From Caballeronia sp. GAFFF1 (GTDB lineage Bacteria; Pseudomonadota; Gammaproteobacteria; Burkholderiales; Burkholderiaceae), in NCBI RefSeq assembly GCF_023630705.1, contig NZ_JALQEM010000029.1, positions 1 to 64,000 of the forward strand: DNA of 64,000 nucleotides, given 5' to 3'. Shown piece by piece: positions 27,394-35,674 of this stretch. Each line of letters starts with the position of its first letter. Positions within the stretch are counted from its first letter, which is position 1. Below the pieces are notes generated by a model. That model worked only from the letters and a program-made list of their open reading frames with translations. It had not been told where the DNA came from and did not search any database. Both the position numbers and the translations under genes were made by a program.

Positions 27394-27552
27394 CATTGTA
27401 AAGGGCAGCGGTCGGCGTGCTCGAAAATGAAACGATGAACGAGCCGCCAATGTTCAGCATAGGAATGAAAACCCGCCGGTCGATCAATCTTTACAATGTA
27501 AAAATCCGTTGACGCGGCTGTTTTATGAACGCACAATGTTTCCATTGTAAAG
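27394..27552. promoter_or_regulatory. Three CATTGTAAAG operator-like motifs between BetR regulator and membrane protein
   Basis: Exact copies of the 10-mer lie at 27394-27403 (+), 27489-27498 (-) and 27543-27552 (+). The second is part of a palindrome TTTACA-A-TGTAAA (27490-27502). The third forms ACAATG-4 bp-CATTGT (27533-27548) with a neighbour. All lie in the 248-bp divergent gap between the BetR-type gene and the gene at 27594. A specific DNA-binding protein is inferred; the BetR-type regulator is the first candidate. Confidence 0.6.
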
Positions 27553-27593
27553 ATGTAACTTGTGACTATCTAGCGGTCCAACGGAGAACGATC

Positions 27594-28103
27594 ATGTCCT
27601 TGCAAGCTGTCTTGGCCGGTACGCCGGTGTGGGTCTGGGTGTTGTTGGCGGTGCTCGTTTCGCGCGGCCTCAAAGCGATGAAAGGCGGCACGGCGCCGCT
27701 GTCGAAACTCGCAGTCGTGCCGGCGATCTTCGCCGCGTGGGGCTTGCTGCATGTCGTCACCGGGCCGGACGCCGGCTGGGAACCGGCAGCGACGTGGCTG
27801 ATCGGCGGCGCGATAGGCACCGGCATCGGCGCGATGCTGGCAAGAAATAGCGCCATTGCCGTGGACCGCGTGCGGCGCACCGTCATCGTGCCGGGCTCCG
27901 TCGTGCCGATGCTGCTCATCCTCGCGACGTTCGCGTCGAAATTCTTCATCGGCTTCGAACTGGCGACGGGCGCTGGCGTCGAGTCGACGTGGGCCGTGCT
28001 CAGTGCGCTGATTTCGGGCGTGGTCGCGGGAATCTTCGCGGGCCGCTTCCTGATCTACTGGCTGGCGCTGCGGCCGGCGGCAGTTGTGTTCGAACGCGTC
28101 TGA
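27594..28103 (+). CDS. Multi-pass inner-membrane protein (DUF6622-like)
   Basis: 169 residues with five or so hydrophobic helices (VWVWVLLAVLVSRGLKAM, KLAVVPAIFAAWGLLHVV, WLIGGAIGTGIGAMLA, VVPMLLILATFASKFFIG, LSALISGVVAGIFAGRFLIY). GGAG lies 9 bases before ATG 27594. The start MSLQAVLAGTPVWVWVLLAV resembles small Burkholderiaceae membrane proteins labelled DUF6622; the name is from memory of the family pattern. It is expressed from the promoter region carrying the repeated 10-mers, so it is likely a target of the BetR-type regulator (inference). Confidence 0.75.
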   Translation: MSLQAVLAGTPVWVWVLLAVLVSRGLKAMKGGTAPLSKLAVVPAIFAAWGLLHVVTGPDAGWEPAATWLIGGAIGTGIGAMLARNSAIAVDRVRRTVIVPGSVVPMLLILATFASKFFIGFELATGAGVESTWAVLSALISGVVAGIFAGRFLIYWLALRPAAVVFERV

Positions 28104-28114
28104 TGGTCGAAAGA

Positions 28115-28151
28115 AAAAAGCCGTGAAGCCGATCTATCGGCTTCACGGCTT
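28115..28151 (-). terminator. Strong terminator of the cold-shock gene
   Basis: A 16-bp perfect stem (AAGCCGTGAAGCCGAT with its complement) with a 2-base nominal loop. On the minus strand it is followed by TTTTCTTTC. It lies between the converging membrane-protein and csp genes. Confidence 0.85.
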
Positions 28152-28169
28152 CGGCGTCGGAACTCGCGC

Positions 28170-28373
28170 TTACTGCGGCTGGATGTTCGCTGCTTGCAGG
28201 CCCTTCGGACCCTGGCGCACCTCGAACAGCACCTTCTGATTTTCTTGCAGCGACTTGTAGCCGTCCGCCCGGATTTCCGAGAAATGCGCGAACACATCAG
28301 GGCTGCCGTCGTCCGGCTTGATGAACCCAAAGCCCTTCGTGTCGTTGAACCATTTCACAGTGCCAGTTGCCAT
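28170..28373 (-). CDS. Cold-shock domain protein (CspA family)
   Basis: 67 residues, a single OB-fold cold-shock domain. RNP1 is KGFGFI and RNP2 is DVFAHF, and the start [20 protein letters not shown] is canonical. It binds single-stranded RNA/DNA and acts as an RNA chaperone. The ATG is preceded by AGAGGAAATA. Burkholderiales carry several csp paralogues, so a precise symbol is not assigned. The gene upstream starts beyond 28444, leaving a short leader. Confidence 0.95.
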   Translation of the reverse strand: MATGTVKWFNDTKGFGFIKPDDGSPDVFAHFSEIRADGYKSLQENQKVLFEVRQGPKGLQAANIQPQ

Positions 28374-28443
28374 TATTTCCTCTTATTTTGCAGCGTTGAG
28401 CGAGGTTAGGTCTCGCTTGGGTAAGTAATCGTTAAAGGCGTCT

Positions 28444-28689
28444 TCACGCGAAGGCGGCTTCGGCGGGAATTTCGTCGAGCAGCGTGGAGAGTTGGCCCTC
28501 CGTCTCGCGGCCGCTGAATTCACGCAGCGTCGCGAGAAGCGTGCGCCACGGCGCGGGCCAGCGCGTTTCACGCACACAGCGGCCGGCCGCGTCGGTGATG
28601 CGCAAAAGCGTGGTGTCGGGGTAGTAGGTGAGGGTGACGGGCATTCCGTCGAGAACGCAAGTAGCGGTACAAGGCTTTGGTGTGAACAT
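28444..28689 (-). CDS. Small hypothetical protein
   Basis: 81 residues: MFTPKPCTATCVLDGMPVTL, then a beta-rich stretch (YYPDTTLLRITDAAGRCVRE) and a helical tail (TLLATLREFSGRETEGQLST). It has three Cys and no signal peptide. It lies directly upstream of the csp gene in the same direction (70-bp gap). No domain recognised; the composition looks like a genuine protein. Confidence 0.6.
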   Translation of the reverse strand: MFTPKPCTATCVLDGMPVTLTYYPDTTLLRITDAAGRCVRETRWPAPWRTLLATLREFSGRETEGQLSTLLDEIPAEAAFA

Positions 28690-28929
28690 GCTGTTTTTGT
28701 TGGATAAGTGGTCGTCGGTGCGCGCGGCGCGCGCCTGGTCGGTCGACGGTGCAGAGCGTTTAGCAACGTCCGTGCCTGCTGTTCGCCGTACTGCCGTGCA
28801 CGCCCAGTTCCATCGTCTTAGTTCGAAAAGTCGTTTCGGGATGTTAAGCGGCGAATGCTTCAGCTTTGTGTTAGTTAGCCGACGTTCCCCGGATACACTG
28901 CTTCGCAGCTCTGTTCGAGGAATCTCATC

Positions 28930-29088
28930 ATGTTCGTTGCTGCGCTATTGCTTTGTCCGGTCGGTGTGGCCGCGCTTTTCGCCTTCGCCCTATATGCCGA
29001 TAAGGTGTTTCGGCGCGGCAGCCGGCAAACGGCGCCTGCGCCCATACGCTTTGGGGCGACGCAGCGGCCCATCGACGATCGCCACTGA
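28930..29088 (+). CDS. Small single-pass membrane protein (52 residues)
   Basis: GAGGAA stands 6 bases before ATG 28930. The product starts MFVAALLLCPVGVAALFAFA (one TM helix), followed by a basic, Pro-containing tail (LYADKVFRRGSRQTAPAPIR). No family recognised. It sits alone in the gap between the hypothetical gene and the rhamnose cluster. Confidence 0.55.
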   Translation: MFVAALLLCPVGVAALFAFALYADKVFRRGSRQTAPAPIRFGATQRPIDDRH

Positions 29089-29140
29089 CGCGTACACACT
29101 CGCCGATCCGGTTTCGTTATCGAACGATCGCCCATTCGAA

Positions 29141-29169
29141 TTGTTGCGTTATCGCTGGCCGACTATAGT
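29141..29169 (+). promoter_or_regulatory. Promoter of the first rhamnose-cluster transcript
   Basis: TTGTTG (29141-29146), a 17-bp spacer and TATAGT (29164-29169) make a good sigma-70 promoter 31 bases before the SDR start. The same TATAGT -10 occurs before the mutarotase gene, and GTGCTATCG is shared near both promoters. Confidence 0.5.
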
Positions 29170-29199
29170 GCTATCGACAACACAAACAGGAGACAAGGC

Positions 29200-29961
29200 A
29201 TGAACCGGATCGATCTGGCGGAACGCACTGTGGTCATCACCGGCGGCGCGCGGGGCATCGGGCTCGCGGTCGCCGAGCGGGCGCTGGCTTCGGGCGCGAA
29301 CGTCGCGCTGTGGGATGTCGACGCCGAGCGGCTTCAGCGCACGCGCGCCGAACTCGCGTCGAAACACGAAGCGCGCACCGTCAGCGAGTCGGTCGTCGAA
29401 CTGACCGATGAAGCGTCCGTCAATGCCGCCGTGCAATCGACGCTCGCCGCGCAAGGCAAGATCGACGTGCTCGTCAACAACGCGGGCATCACCGGCGGCA
29501 ACGGTTCGACGTGGGAACTGGCGCCCGACGTGTGGCGCCGCGTGATCGACGTGAACCTGATCGGGCCGTATCTCACTTGCCGCGCGGTCGTGCCGCACAT
29601 GCTGAAGAACGGTTACGGCCGCATCGTCAATGTCGCGTCCATCGCGGGCAAGGAAGGCAACCCGAACGCCTCGCACTACAGCGCGTCGAAGGCCGGACTG
29701 ATCGGGCTCACGAAGTCGCTCGGCAAGGAACTCGCGGGCAAGAACATTCTCGTGAATGCCGTCACGCCCGCCGCGGCGAAAACCGAGATCTTCGATTCGA
29801 TGTCGCAGCAGCACATCGACTATATGCTCTCCAAGATCCCGATGAACCGCTTCCTCATGCCGGAGGAAGCGGCGTCGCTCATTCTGTGGCTCTCGTCCGA
29901 GGACTGCGCGTTCAGCACGGGCGCGGTGTTCGACTTGTCGGGCGGACGCGCGACTTACTGA
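29200..29961 (+). CDS. SDR dehydrogenase, probable 2-keto-3-deoxy-L-rhamnonate 4-dehydrogenase
   Basis: 253 residues. Classical SDR: TGGARGIG cofactor loop, NNAG, and the Ser-Tyr-Lys triad in NVASIAGKEG and HYSASKAG; it ends with the GAVFDLSGGRATY tail. In the oxidative L-rhamnose pathway an SDR converts 2-keto-3-deoxy-L-rhamnonate to the 2,4-diketo acid (LRA5 in Sphingomonas), and this gene's place next to rhamnonate dehydratase suggests that role. AGGAG lies upstream. It is the first gene of a run (SDR, MFS, dehydratase, SDR) with 24-, 26- and 11-base gaps. Confidence 0.82.
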   Translation: MNRIDLAERTVVITGGARGIGLAVAERALASGANVALWDVDAERLQRTRAELASKHEARTVSESVVELTDEASVNAAVQSTLAAQGKIDVLVNNAGITGGNGSTWELAPDVWRRVIDVNLIGPYLTCRAVVPHMLKNGYGRIVNVASIAGKEGNPNASHYSASKAGLIGLTKSLGKELAGKNILVNAVTPAAAKTEIFDSMSQQHIDYMLSKIPMNRFLMPEEAASLILWLSSEDCAFSTGAVFDLSGGRATY

Positions 29962-29985
29962 CCGCGCGCTTCACTGGAGAGAGAC

Positions 29986-31320
29986 ATGGACCACTCCGCC
30001 GCGGCGGAAGGCGCTGTCACGTCCCGCGTGATGCGCCGGCTGCTGCCGTTCCTCTTGCTGATGTACGTGCTCGCGTTCCTGGATCGCGCGAACATCGGCT
30101 TCGCGCAGAAGGCCTTGCAGCAGGACACCGGCCTCACGAACGCCGCGTTCGCGTTCGGCGCGGGCGTGTTCTTCGTCGGCTACGCGATCTTCGAGGTGCC
30201 GAGCAATCTGCTGTTGCATCGCGTGGGCGCCAAGCTGTGGATGTGCCGCATCATGGTCACGTGGGGCCTCGTTTCATCCGCGATGGCTTTCGCGCATTCC
30301 GCGACCGCGTTCTACACGCTGCGCTTTCTCCTCGGCGTGGCGGAAGCGGGCTTCTTCCCCGGCATCGTCTATTACCTGACGCGCTGGTTCCCGCAGAACT
30401 CGCGCGCGCGGGCGCTCGGCGTGTTCTATTTCGGCGCGCCGCTCGCGTTTATCTTCGGCGCGCCGCTTTCGGGACTGCTGCTCGATCTGCATGGCGTGCT
30501 GGGCTTTGCCGGCTGGCAGTGGCTCTTTCTGGTCGAAGGGCTCCTCGCCTCGCTCGTCGGCGCGTGGGCGTTCTGGTATCTGGACGACGATCCCGCCCGC
30601 GCCCGCTGGCTCGCGCAGGACGAGCGCGCTTGGCTCGTCGCGCGCCTCGCTGAGGACGCCCGCGCCGCGTCGTCGCACGGGCCGCATCGCGTGCTCGCCG
30701 CGTTGGTCGATCCGCGCGTGCTCGTCTTGTGCTGCGTCTACTTTCTGATTCAGGCGGCGGTGTACGGCGTCGTCTTCTATCTGCCGCAGCAAGTGGCCGC
30801 GCTGCTCGGCACGAAAGTCGGCTTTCGCGTCGGGCTCGTCACCGCGCTGCCGTGGATCGCGGCGGTCGTCGTGACGTGGATCGTGCCGCGTTACGCGGAT
30901 CGCACCGGCACGCATCGCGCGTGCGCCGTCGCGCTGCTCGTCATGTCGGGCGTCGCGATCGCCGTATCGGGCGTCGCGGGCGCGCCCATCGTCTCGCTGA
31001 TCGCGCTGTGTTGCGCCGCCAGCGGATTCATCGCCGCGCAGCCGCTTTTCTGGACCTTTCCGACGCGTTACCTGACCGGCGCAGCCGCTGCCGCGGGCAT
31101 CGCGCTCATCAACTCGCTCGGCGGACTCGGCGGTTTCTTTGCGCCGATGGCCCGCAACGCCGCCGACGCCGCTTTCCATTCCGCGAGCGCCGGGCTGGTC
31201 GTGCTCGGCGCGGCGAGCGTGCTGGCAGCGCTCGTGATCGTCGCGCTCGTGCGCGTGCCGGCGCGCGGCGCGGCGCCCGAATCTCGCGCCGATCGCCCCA
31301 GGCCCGCGAACGCGTCCTGA
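29986..31320 (+). CDS. MFS permease of the anion:cation symporter (ACS) type, probable L-rhamnonate importer
   Basis: 444 residues with twelve hydrophobic helices. The N-terminal [20 protein letters not shown] followed by IGFA is the signature of the ACS branch, which imports sugar acids and other organic anions. [14 protein letters not shown] is also typical. E. coli pairs the related rhmT (yfaV) with rhamnonate dehydratase, so L-rhamnonate is the best guess. GGAGAGAG lies before ATG 29986. Confidence 0.88.
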   Translation: MDHSAAAEGAVTSRVMRRLLPFLLLMYVLAFLDRANIGFAQKALQQDTGLTNAAFAFGAGVFFVGYAIFEVPSNLLLHRVGAKLWMCRIMVTWGLVSSAMAFAHSATAFYTLRFLLGVAEAGFFPGIVYYLTRWFPQNSRARALGVFYFGAPLAFIFGAPLSGLLLDLHGVLGFAGWQWLFLVEGLLASLVGAWAFWYLDDDPARARWLAQDERAWLVARLAEDARAASSHGPHRVLAALVDPRVLVLCCVYFLIQAAVYGVVFYLPQQVAALLGTKVGFRVGLVTALPWIAAVVVTWIVPRYADRTGTHRACAVALLVMSGVAIAVSGVAGAPIVSLIALCCAASGFIAAQPLFWTFPTRYLTGAAAAAGIALINSLGGLGGFFAPMARNAADAAFHSASAGLVVLGAASVLAALVIVALVRVPARGAAPESRADRPRPANAS

Positions 31321-31346
31321 CCATTCCAACATACGGAGACGAAACC

Positions 31347-32525
31347 ATGTCCATGCCCACCATTCGCCAGGTTCGCGCTTTCGTGGTTCGCGGCGGCGGC
31401 GCCGATTATCACGATCAGGGAGCCGATCACTGGATCGACGATCACATCGCCACGCCAATGGCGCGCTACCCCGAATATCGACAGAGCCGGCAGTCGTTCG
31501 GGCTGAACGTGCTCGGCTCGCTCGTCGTCGAGATCGAAGCGAGCGATGGCACCGTCGGCTTCGCGGTGACGACCGGCGGCGAAATCGGCGCGTTCATCGT
31601 CGAAAAGCATCTCGCGCGTTTCATCGAAGGCCAGCGCGTGACGGACATCGAGAAAATGTGGGACCAGATGTACTTCGCGACGCTCTACTACGGCCGCAAG
31701 GGCATCGTGCTGAACGCGATTTCCGGCGTCGATCTCGCGCTCTGGGATCTGCTCGCGAAGGTGCGCAAGGAGCCGGTGTTTCAGCTGCTCGGCGGCCCCG
31801 TGCGCGACGAATTGCAGTTTTATGCGACCGGCGCGCGGCCGGACCTCGCGAAGCAAATGGGTTTCATCGGCGGGAAGATGCCGTTGCAGCACGGTCCGGC
31901 GGAAGGCGAAGAAGGGCTCGCCGCGAACATTGCGAAGCTCGCCGACATGCGCTCGAAAGTGGGCGACGACTTCTGGCTCATGTTCGACTGCTGGATGTCG
32001 CTCGATCTCAATTACGCGAAGCGGCTCGCCACGGCTGCGCACGAATACGGCCTGAAGTGGCTGGAAGAAACGCTGCCGCCCGACGACTATTGGGGCTACG
32101 CCGAACTGCGCCGCTCCGTTCCGCGCGGCATGATGGTGACGACGGGCGAGCACGAAGCGACGCGCTGGGGCTTCCGGATGCTGTTCGAGATGGGCTGCGC
32201 GGACCTCGTGCAGCCGGACGTCGGCTGGTGCGGCGGCATCACGGAACTCATCAAGATTTCGGCGATGGCGGATGCGCATAACGTGCTCGTCGTGCCCCAC
32301 GGGTCGTCGGTCTATAGCTATCACTTCGTCGTGACGCGCCACAACTCGCCGTTCGCCGAATTTTTGATGATGGCGCCGCAAGCCGATCAGGTCGTGCCCA
32401 TGTTCACGCCCTTGCTGCTCGATGAGCCGGTGCCCGTCAACGGACGCATGAAAGTGCCGGAGACGCCGGGCTTCGGCGTGCGGCTCAACCCCGAATGCGC
32501 GCTGGCGCGGCCTTATACCCACTGA
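31347..32525 (+). CDS. rhmD: L-rhamnonate dehydratase
   Basis: 392 residues of the enolase superfamily, mandelate-racemase branch. RhmD-specific stretches include [20 protein letters not shown] near the N-terminus, metal ligands in [31 protein letters not shown] and [15 protein letters not shown], and a catalytic His in [13 protein letters not shown]. It removes water from L-rhamnonate to give 2-keto-3-deoxy-L-rhamnonate. The length is near E. coli RhmD (about 400). ACGGAGACG precedes ATG 31347. Confidence 0.92.
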   Translation: MSMPTIRQVRAFVVRGGGADYHDQGADHWIDDHIATPMARYPEYRQSRQSFGLNVLGSLVVEIEASDGTVGFAVTTGGEIGAFIVEKHLARFIEGQRVTDIEKMWDQMYFATLYYGRKGIVLNAISGVDLALWDLLAKVRKEPVFQLLGGPVRDELQFYATGARPDLAKQMGFIGGKMPLQHGPAEGEEGLAANIAKLADMRSKVGDDFWLMFDCWMSLDLNYAKRLATAAHEYGLKWLEETLPPDDYWGYAELRRSVPRGMMVTTGEHEATRWGFRMLFEMGCADLVQPDVGWCGGITELIKISAMADAHNVLVVPHGSSVYSYHFVVTRHNSPFAEFLMMAPQADQVVPMFTPLLLDEPVPVNGRMKVPETPGFGVRLNPECALARPYTH

Positions 32526-32536
32526 CGAGGCGTCAC

Positions 32537-33319
32537 ATGCTGCTAGAGAACAAAGTCGTGATCGTGACGGGCGGCTCGCGCGGCATCGGGCGGGCGATTG
32601 CGCTGGCGAGCGCGCGCGAAGGCGCGCACGTCGCGATCAATTACTGGCGCGACAACGACCAGTCCTACGGCAAGGCATCGGCGGTGGAGTCGATCGTCGG
32701 CGAGATCGAGTCGCTCGGCCGTCGCGCGATTGCCGTCGAAGGCAACGTCGCGGAGCGCGAGACGGGCTTCGAACTGGTGCGGCGCACGGTGGAAGCGTTC
32801 GGGCGCGTCGACGTGCTGTCGAGCAATGCGGGCATCTGTCCTTTTCATGCTTTCCTCGACATGCCGCCTTCCGTGTACGAAACGACGGTCGCGGTGAATC
32901 TGAACGGCGCGTTCTATGTGACGCAGGCCGCCGCGAATCAGATGAAGGCGCAAGGCACGGGCGGCGCGATTGTCGCGACGAGTTCGATCAGCGCGCTCGT
33001 CGGCGGCGGCATGCAGACGCATTACACGCCGACGAAAGCGGGCGTGCATTCGCTCATGCAGTCGTGCGCCATCGCGCTCGGGGCCTACGGCATTCGCTGC
33101 AATTCCGTGATGCCCGGCACCATCGCGACGGACCTGAACGCCGAAGACTTGTCGGATGCCGACAAGCGCGCCTACATGGAAAAGCGCATTCCGCTCGGCC
33201 GTCTCGGCGCACCGGACGATGTTGCGCAATGCGTGGTGTTTCTCGCTTCGGACCGCGCGCGCTATGTGACGGGCGCGTCCTTGTTGGTCGACGGCGGGCT
33301 CTTCGTCAACTTGCAGTGA
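32537..33319 (+). CDS. SDR dehydrogenase, probable L-rhamnose 1-dehydrogenase
   Basis: 260 residues. Classical SDR: TGGSRGIG, SNAG, Ser in TSSISALVGG and Tyr-x3-Lys in HYTPTKAG; the tail is GASLLVDGGLFVNLQ. The N-terminal HVAINYWRDNDQSYGKASAV resembles L-rhamnose 1-dehydrogenases, which oxidise L-rhamnose to L-rhamnono-lactone with NAD(P)+. It starts 11 bases after rhmD. Its last 14 bases overlap the 3' end of the convergent LysR gene. Confidence 0.85.
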   Translation: MLLENKVVIVTGGSRGIGRAIALASAREGAHVAINYWRDNDQSYGKASAVESIVGEIESLGRRAIAVEGNVAERETGFELVRRTVEAFGRVDVLSSNAGICPFHAFLDMPPSVYETTVAVNLNGAFYVTQAAANQMKAQGTGGAIVATSSISALVGGGMQTHYTPTKAGVHSLMQSCAIALGAYGIRCNSVMPGTIATDLNAEDLSDADKRAYMEKRIPLGRLGAPDDVAQCVVFLASDRARYVTGASLLVDGGLFVNLQ

Positions 33320-34262
33320 CGGCGAGCGAAACGGCCGAGTATTTGCGCAGCAATGCGATGAAGTACTCGGCCGGTTCGTTCAGCGTTTCGAACTTGCGGC
33401 GCAGCAGGCCGAAGCCCGACAGGCTTTTGCCGATCTCGACGGGCAGCTCCACGAGCAGTTGCGCGCGCAGATAGTCGCGCACAACGGACTCGGGCAGCAT
33501 GGCGACGGCATCGCTGTTTTGCAGCAGTTGCAGCGTCGCGAAGATGGACGCGCATTCGACGATATCGGCAGGCGTGGTCAATCCGGCGCGCGCGAGTTCT
33601 TCCTCGAAGAGACCGCGCGCAGGACTCGTGATCGGCTGAAGAATCCACGGCCAGCCGACGAGCGTGTCCAGTTCGAGCGAAGCCTTGCTTGCAAGCGGAT
33701 GCTTCGCGCGCACGACGAGGCGCATGGCTTCGCGTGCGAGCGGTTCGAAGTCGAAATCGTTGTGCTGTAGCGGCGTGGTCAGGCGGCCTAGCGCCAGATC
33801 CACTTCGCGGCGATGCAGCAGTTGCACGACCTGATCGCTCGTTTCGCCGAGTATGCGTACGTTGAGCAGCGGGCGCTCGGATTTTAGTTCGGTGACGGCC
33901 ATCGCGAGCACGTCGGGCGCCGCGCCCATGATCGCGCCGACCGTCAGTTGTCCGTGACCGCCACGGCGCTTGTTGTCGAGATCGTCGGCGAAGCGCGTGA
34001 GGTCCGCCAGCGAGCGGCGCGCGTAGGCGAGCGTGGCGGTGCCGAGCGGCGTCGGATGCATGCCGCGCGCATTGCGCTCGAAGAGCTGGAAGCCGAACGC
34101 TTCTTCGATATCCGCGAGCATGCGGCTCGCGCTCGGCTGCGCGACGTTGATGTTGTCCGCGGCCTGATGAAGATTGCGCGTGTCGTCGAGCGCGACGAGC
34201 AGCGCCAGATGCTTGAACTTGAGGCGATTGACGAGCGCGACCTGTGAGACGTTCTGGTTCAT
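33306..34262 (-). CDS. LysR-family regulator of the rhamnose cluster
   Basis: 318 residues. The HTH spans ~12-72 (KFKHLALLVALDDTRNLHQA, NVAQPSASRMLADIEEAFGF) and the effector domain starts near GQLTVGAIMGAAPDVLA. It belongs to the same sugar-type subfamily as the gene at 3947. It lies between two rhamnose operons and is divergent from the mutarotase gene, so it likely senses L-rhamnose or an intermediate. The start is uncertain: ATG 34262 gives the normal N-terminus, ATG 34277 is possible, and the frame is open to 34493 but would then run into the opposite gene. Confidence 0.88.
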   Translation of the reverse strand: MNQNVSQVALVNRLKFKHLALLVALDDTRNLHQAADNINVAQPSASRMLADIEEAFGFQLFERNARGMHPTPLGTATLAYARRSLADLTRFADDLDNKRRGGHGQLTVGAIMGAAPDVLAMAVTELKSERPLLNVRILGETSDQVVQLLHRREVDLALGRLTTPLQHNDFDFEPLAREAMRLVVRAKHPLASKASLELDTLVGWPWILQPITSPARGLFEEELARAGLTTPADIVECASIFATLQLLQNSDAVAMLPESVVRDYLRAQLLVELPVEIGKSLSGFGLLRRKFETLNEPAEYFIALLRKYSAVSLAVTAS

Positions 34263-34320
34263 TAAAGAGGCCCGCATGATGCAGCGCAACGATGTTCGCT
34301 GATACGGTTTTGCGATCGGC

Positions 34321-34366
34321 CAATCCTGCTTTCGGATTGTCGTGCTATCGGTCGGCGCATTATAGT
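34321..34366. promoter_or_regulatory. Divergent promoters and candidate LysR box of the rhamnose regulator/mutarotase pair
   Basis: CAATCC-N7-GGATTG (34321-34339) is a 19-bp inverted repeat containing ATC-N9-GAT, a LysR-box form. On the plus strand TTGTCG (34337-34342), an 18-bp spacer and TATAGT (34361-34366) form the promoter for the mutarotase operon, with its -35 touching the box. On the minus strand TATAAT (34364-34359) is the -10 of the LysR gene. Confidence 0.5.
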
Positions 34367-34427
34367 CGCAGCCATAACGCGCCTGATCGCAAAGACACGG
34401 CGCATCGAACATAAGAAGGCGGCCGCC

Positions 34428-34742
34428 ATGGAGACAGTGGCTTTTCGCATGACCCTGAAGCCGGGCATGCGCGAGGAATATGAACGGCGCCATCGCGAGC
34501 TATGGCCCGAACTGGCCGATGCATTGCATGCGGCCGGCATCCGCGAGTACTGGATATTTCTGGACGAAGCGACAGGTCTTCTCTTCGCGACATACAAGCG
34601 CACGGACACACACACGACCGACGCGCTGCCGAACTTGCCCATCATGTGCAGATGGTGGGACTTCATGGCGGAACTGATGGAGACGCATGCGGACAACGCG
34701 CCCGTCGCCGTTGCGCTTGCGCCCGTGTTTCATCTTGCGTGA
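34428..34742 (+). CDS. rhaM: L-rhamnose mutarotase
   Basis: 104 residues, the RhaM length. MTLKPGMREEYERRHRELWP contains the conserved catalytic His; MCRWWDFMAELMETHADNAP and the end VFHLA are family hallmarks. It interconverts alpha and beta L-rhamnopyranose, feeding the dehydrogenase the right anomer. Related proteins in some Burkholderia act on L-fucose, so the sugar is not fully settled by sequence. It is the first gene of the operon mutarotase-lactonase-ABC transporter. Confidence 0.9.
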   Translation: METVAFRMTLKPGMREEYERRHRELWPELADALHAAGIREYWIFLDEATGLLFATYKRTDTHTTDALPNLPIMCRWWDFMAELMETHADNAPVAVALAPVFHLA

Positions 34743-34769
34743 ATCAGCCCGAGCCGCGAGGACATCACC

Positions 34770-35660
34770 ATGCAGGTTGTCGATCCGCATATTCATCTTT
34801 GGGACCTTTCCACGCACCATTACCCGTGGCTCGCCAATCCGCAGACGTCCTTCGTCGGCGATGCGCGCGAGTTGCAGCACGACTATCTGCTCGCCGACTT
34901 GCTGCGGGATGCAGAAGGCATCGACGTGCTCAAGCTCGTGCATGTCGATGCGAATCACGATCCCGCCGATCCGGTGGAAGAGACGCGCTGGCTGCAAGGC
35001 ATTGCGGATGGCGAAGGGCGCGGCCTGCCGAACGGCATCGTCGCGGGCGCGGATCTGTCGCGCGACGACGCGCCACAAGTGCTCGAAGCGCACGCGGCGT
35101 TTGCGAATACGCGCGGCATTCGCCAGATACTGAACGTGCATCACAACCCGCTCTATGACTACGTGGGCCGCCACTATATGCACGAGTCGCAATGGCGCAA
35201 GCATTTCGCGTTGCTGAGGCGCTTCGGTTTGTCTTTCGACTTGCAGCTTTATCCATCGCAGATGCTCGATGCCGCGCAGCTTGCGCGGGAACATGCCGAC
35301 ACGCAATTCATCGTCAATCACGCGGGCATGTTCGTGGATCGCGCGTCGCCAGCGGGGTATCGCGCGTGGCGGGAAGGGATGCGCGCGCTGGCGGCGTGCC
35401 CGAACGTCGCGGTGAAAATCAGCGGTCTCGCAATGTTCGACCATCAATGGACCGTCGAGAGCTTCCGTCCTTATGTGCTCGAAACCATCGACACCTTCGG
35501 CAGCGAGCGCGCCATGTTCGCATCGAACTTTCCGGTGGACCGCTTGTTCGGCTCTTTCACGGCCATATGGAACGCGTATGCGCGAATCGTCGAGGACGCC
35601 AGCGCGAGTGAGAAGGAAGCATTATTCGTTCGGAATGCAGAAAGTATTTACCGCATCTAA
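34770..35660 (+). CDS. Amidohydrolase-family lactonase, probable L-rhamnono-lactonase
   Basis: 296 residues of the COG3618 amidohydrolase superfamily. It opens with the metal-binding [10 protein letters not shown]; further conserved points are [41 protein letters not shown] and [10 protein letters not shown] (the terminal Asp). Such enzymes hydrolyse sugar lactones next to sugar 1-dehydrogenases. Here it would open L-rhamnono-lactone to L-rhamnonate. GAGG lies 9 bases before ATG 34770. The next gene starts 14 bases after its stop. Confidence 0.87.
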   Translation: MQVVDPHIHLWDLSTHHYPWLANPQTSFVGDARELQHDYLLADLLRDAEGIDVLKLVHVDANHDPADPVEETRWLQGIADGEGRGLPNGIVAGADLSRDDAPQVLEAHAAFANTRGIRQILNVHHNPLYDYVGRHYMHESQWRKHFALLRRFGLSFDLQLYPSQMLDAAQLAREHADTQFIVNHAGMFVDRASPAGYRAWREGMRALAACPNVAVKISGLAMFDHQWTVESFRPYVLETIDTFGSERAMFASNFPVDRLFGSFTAIWNAYARIVEDASASEKEALFVRNAESIYRI

Positions 35661-35674
35661 GCAGGAGACGTCCG

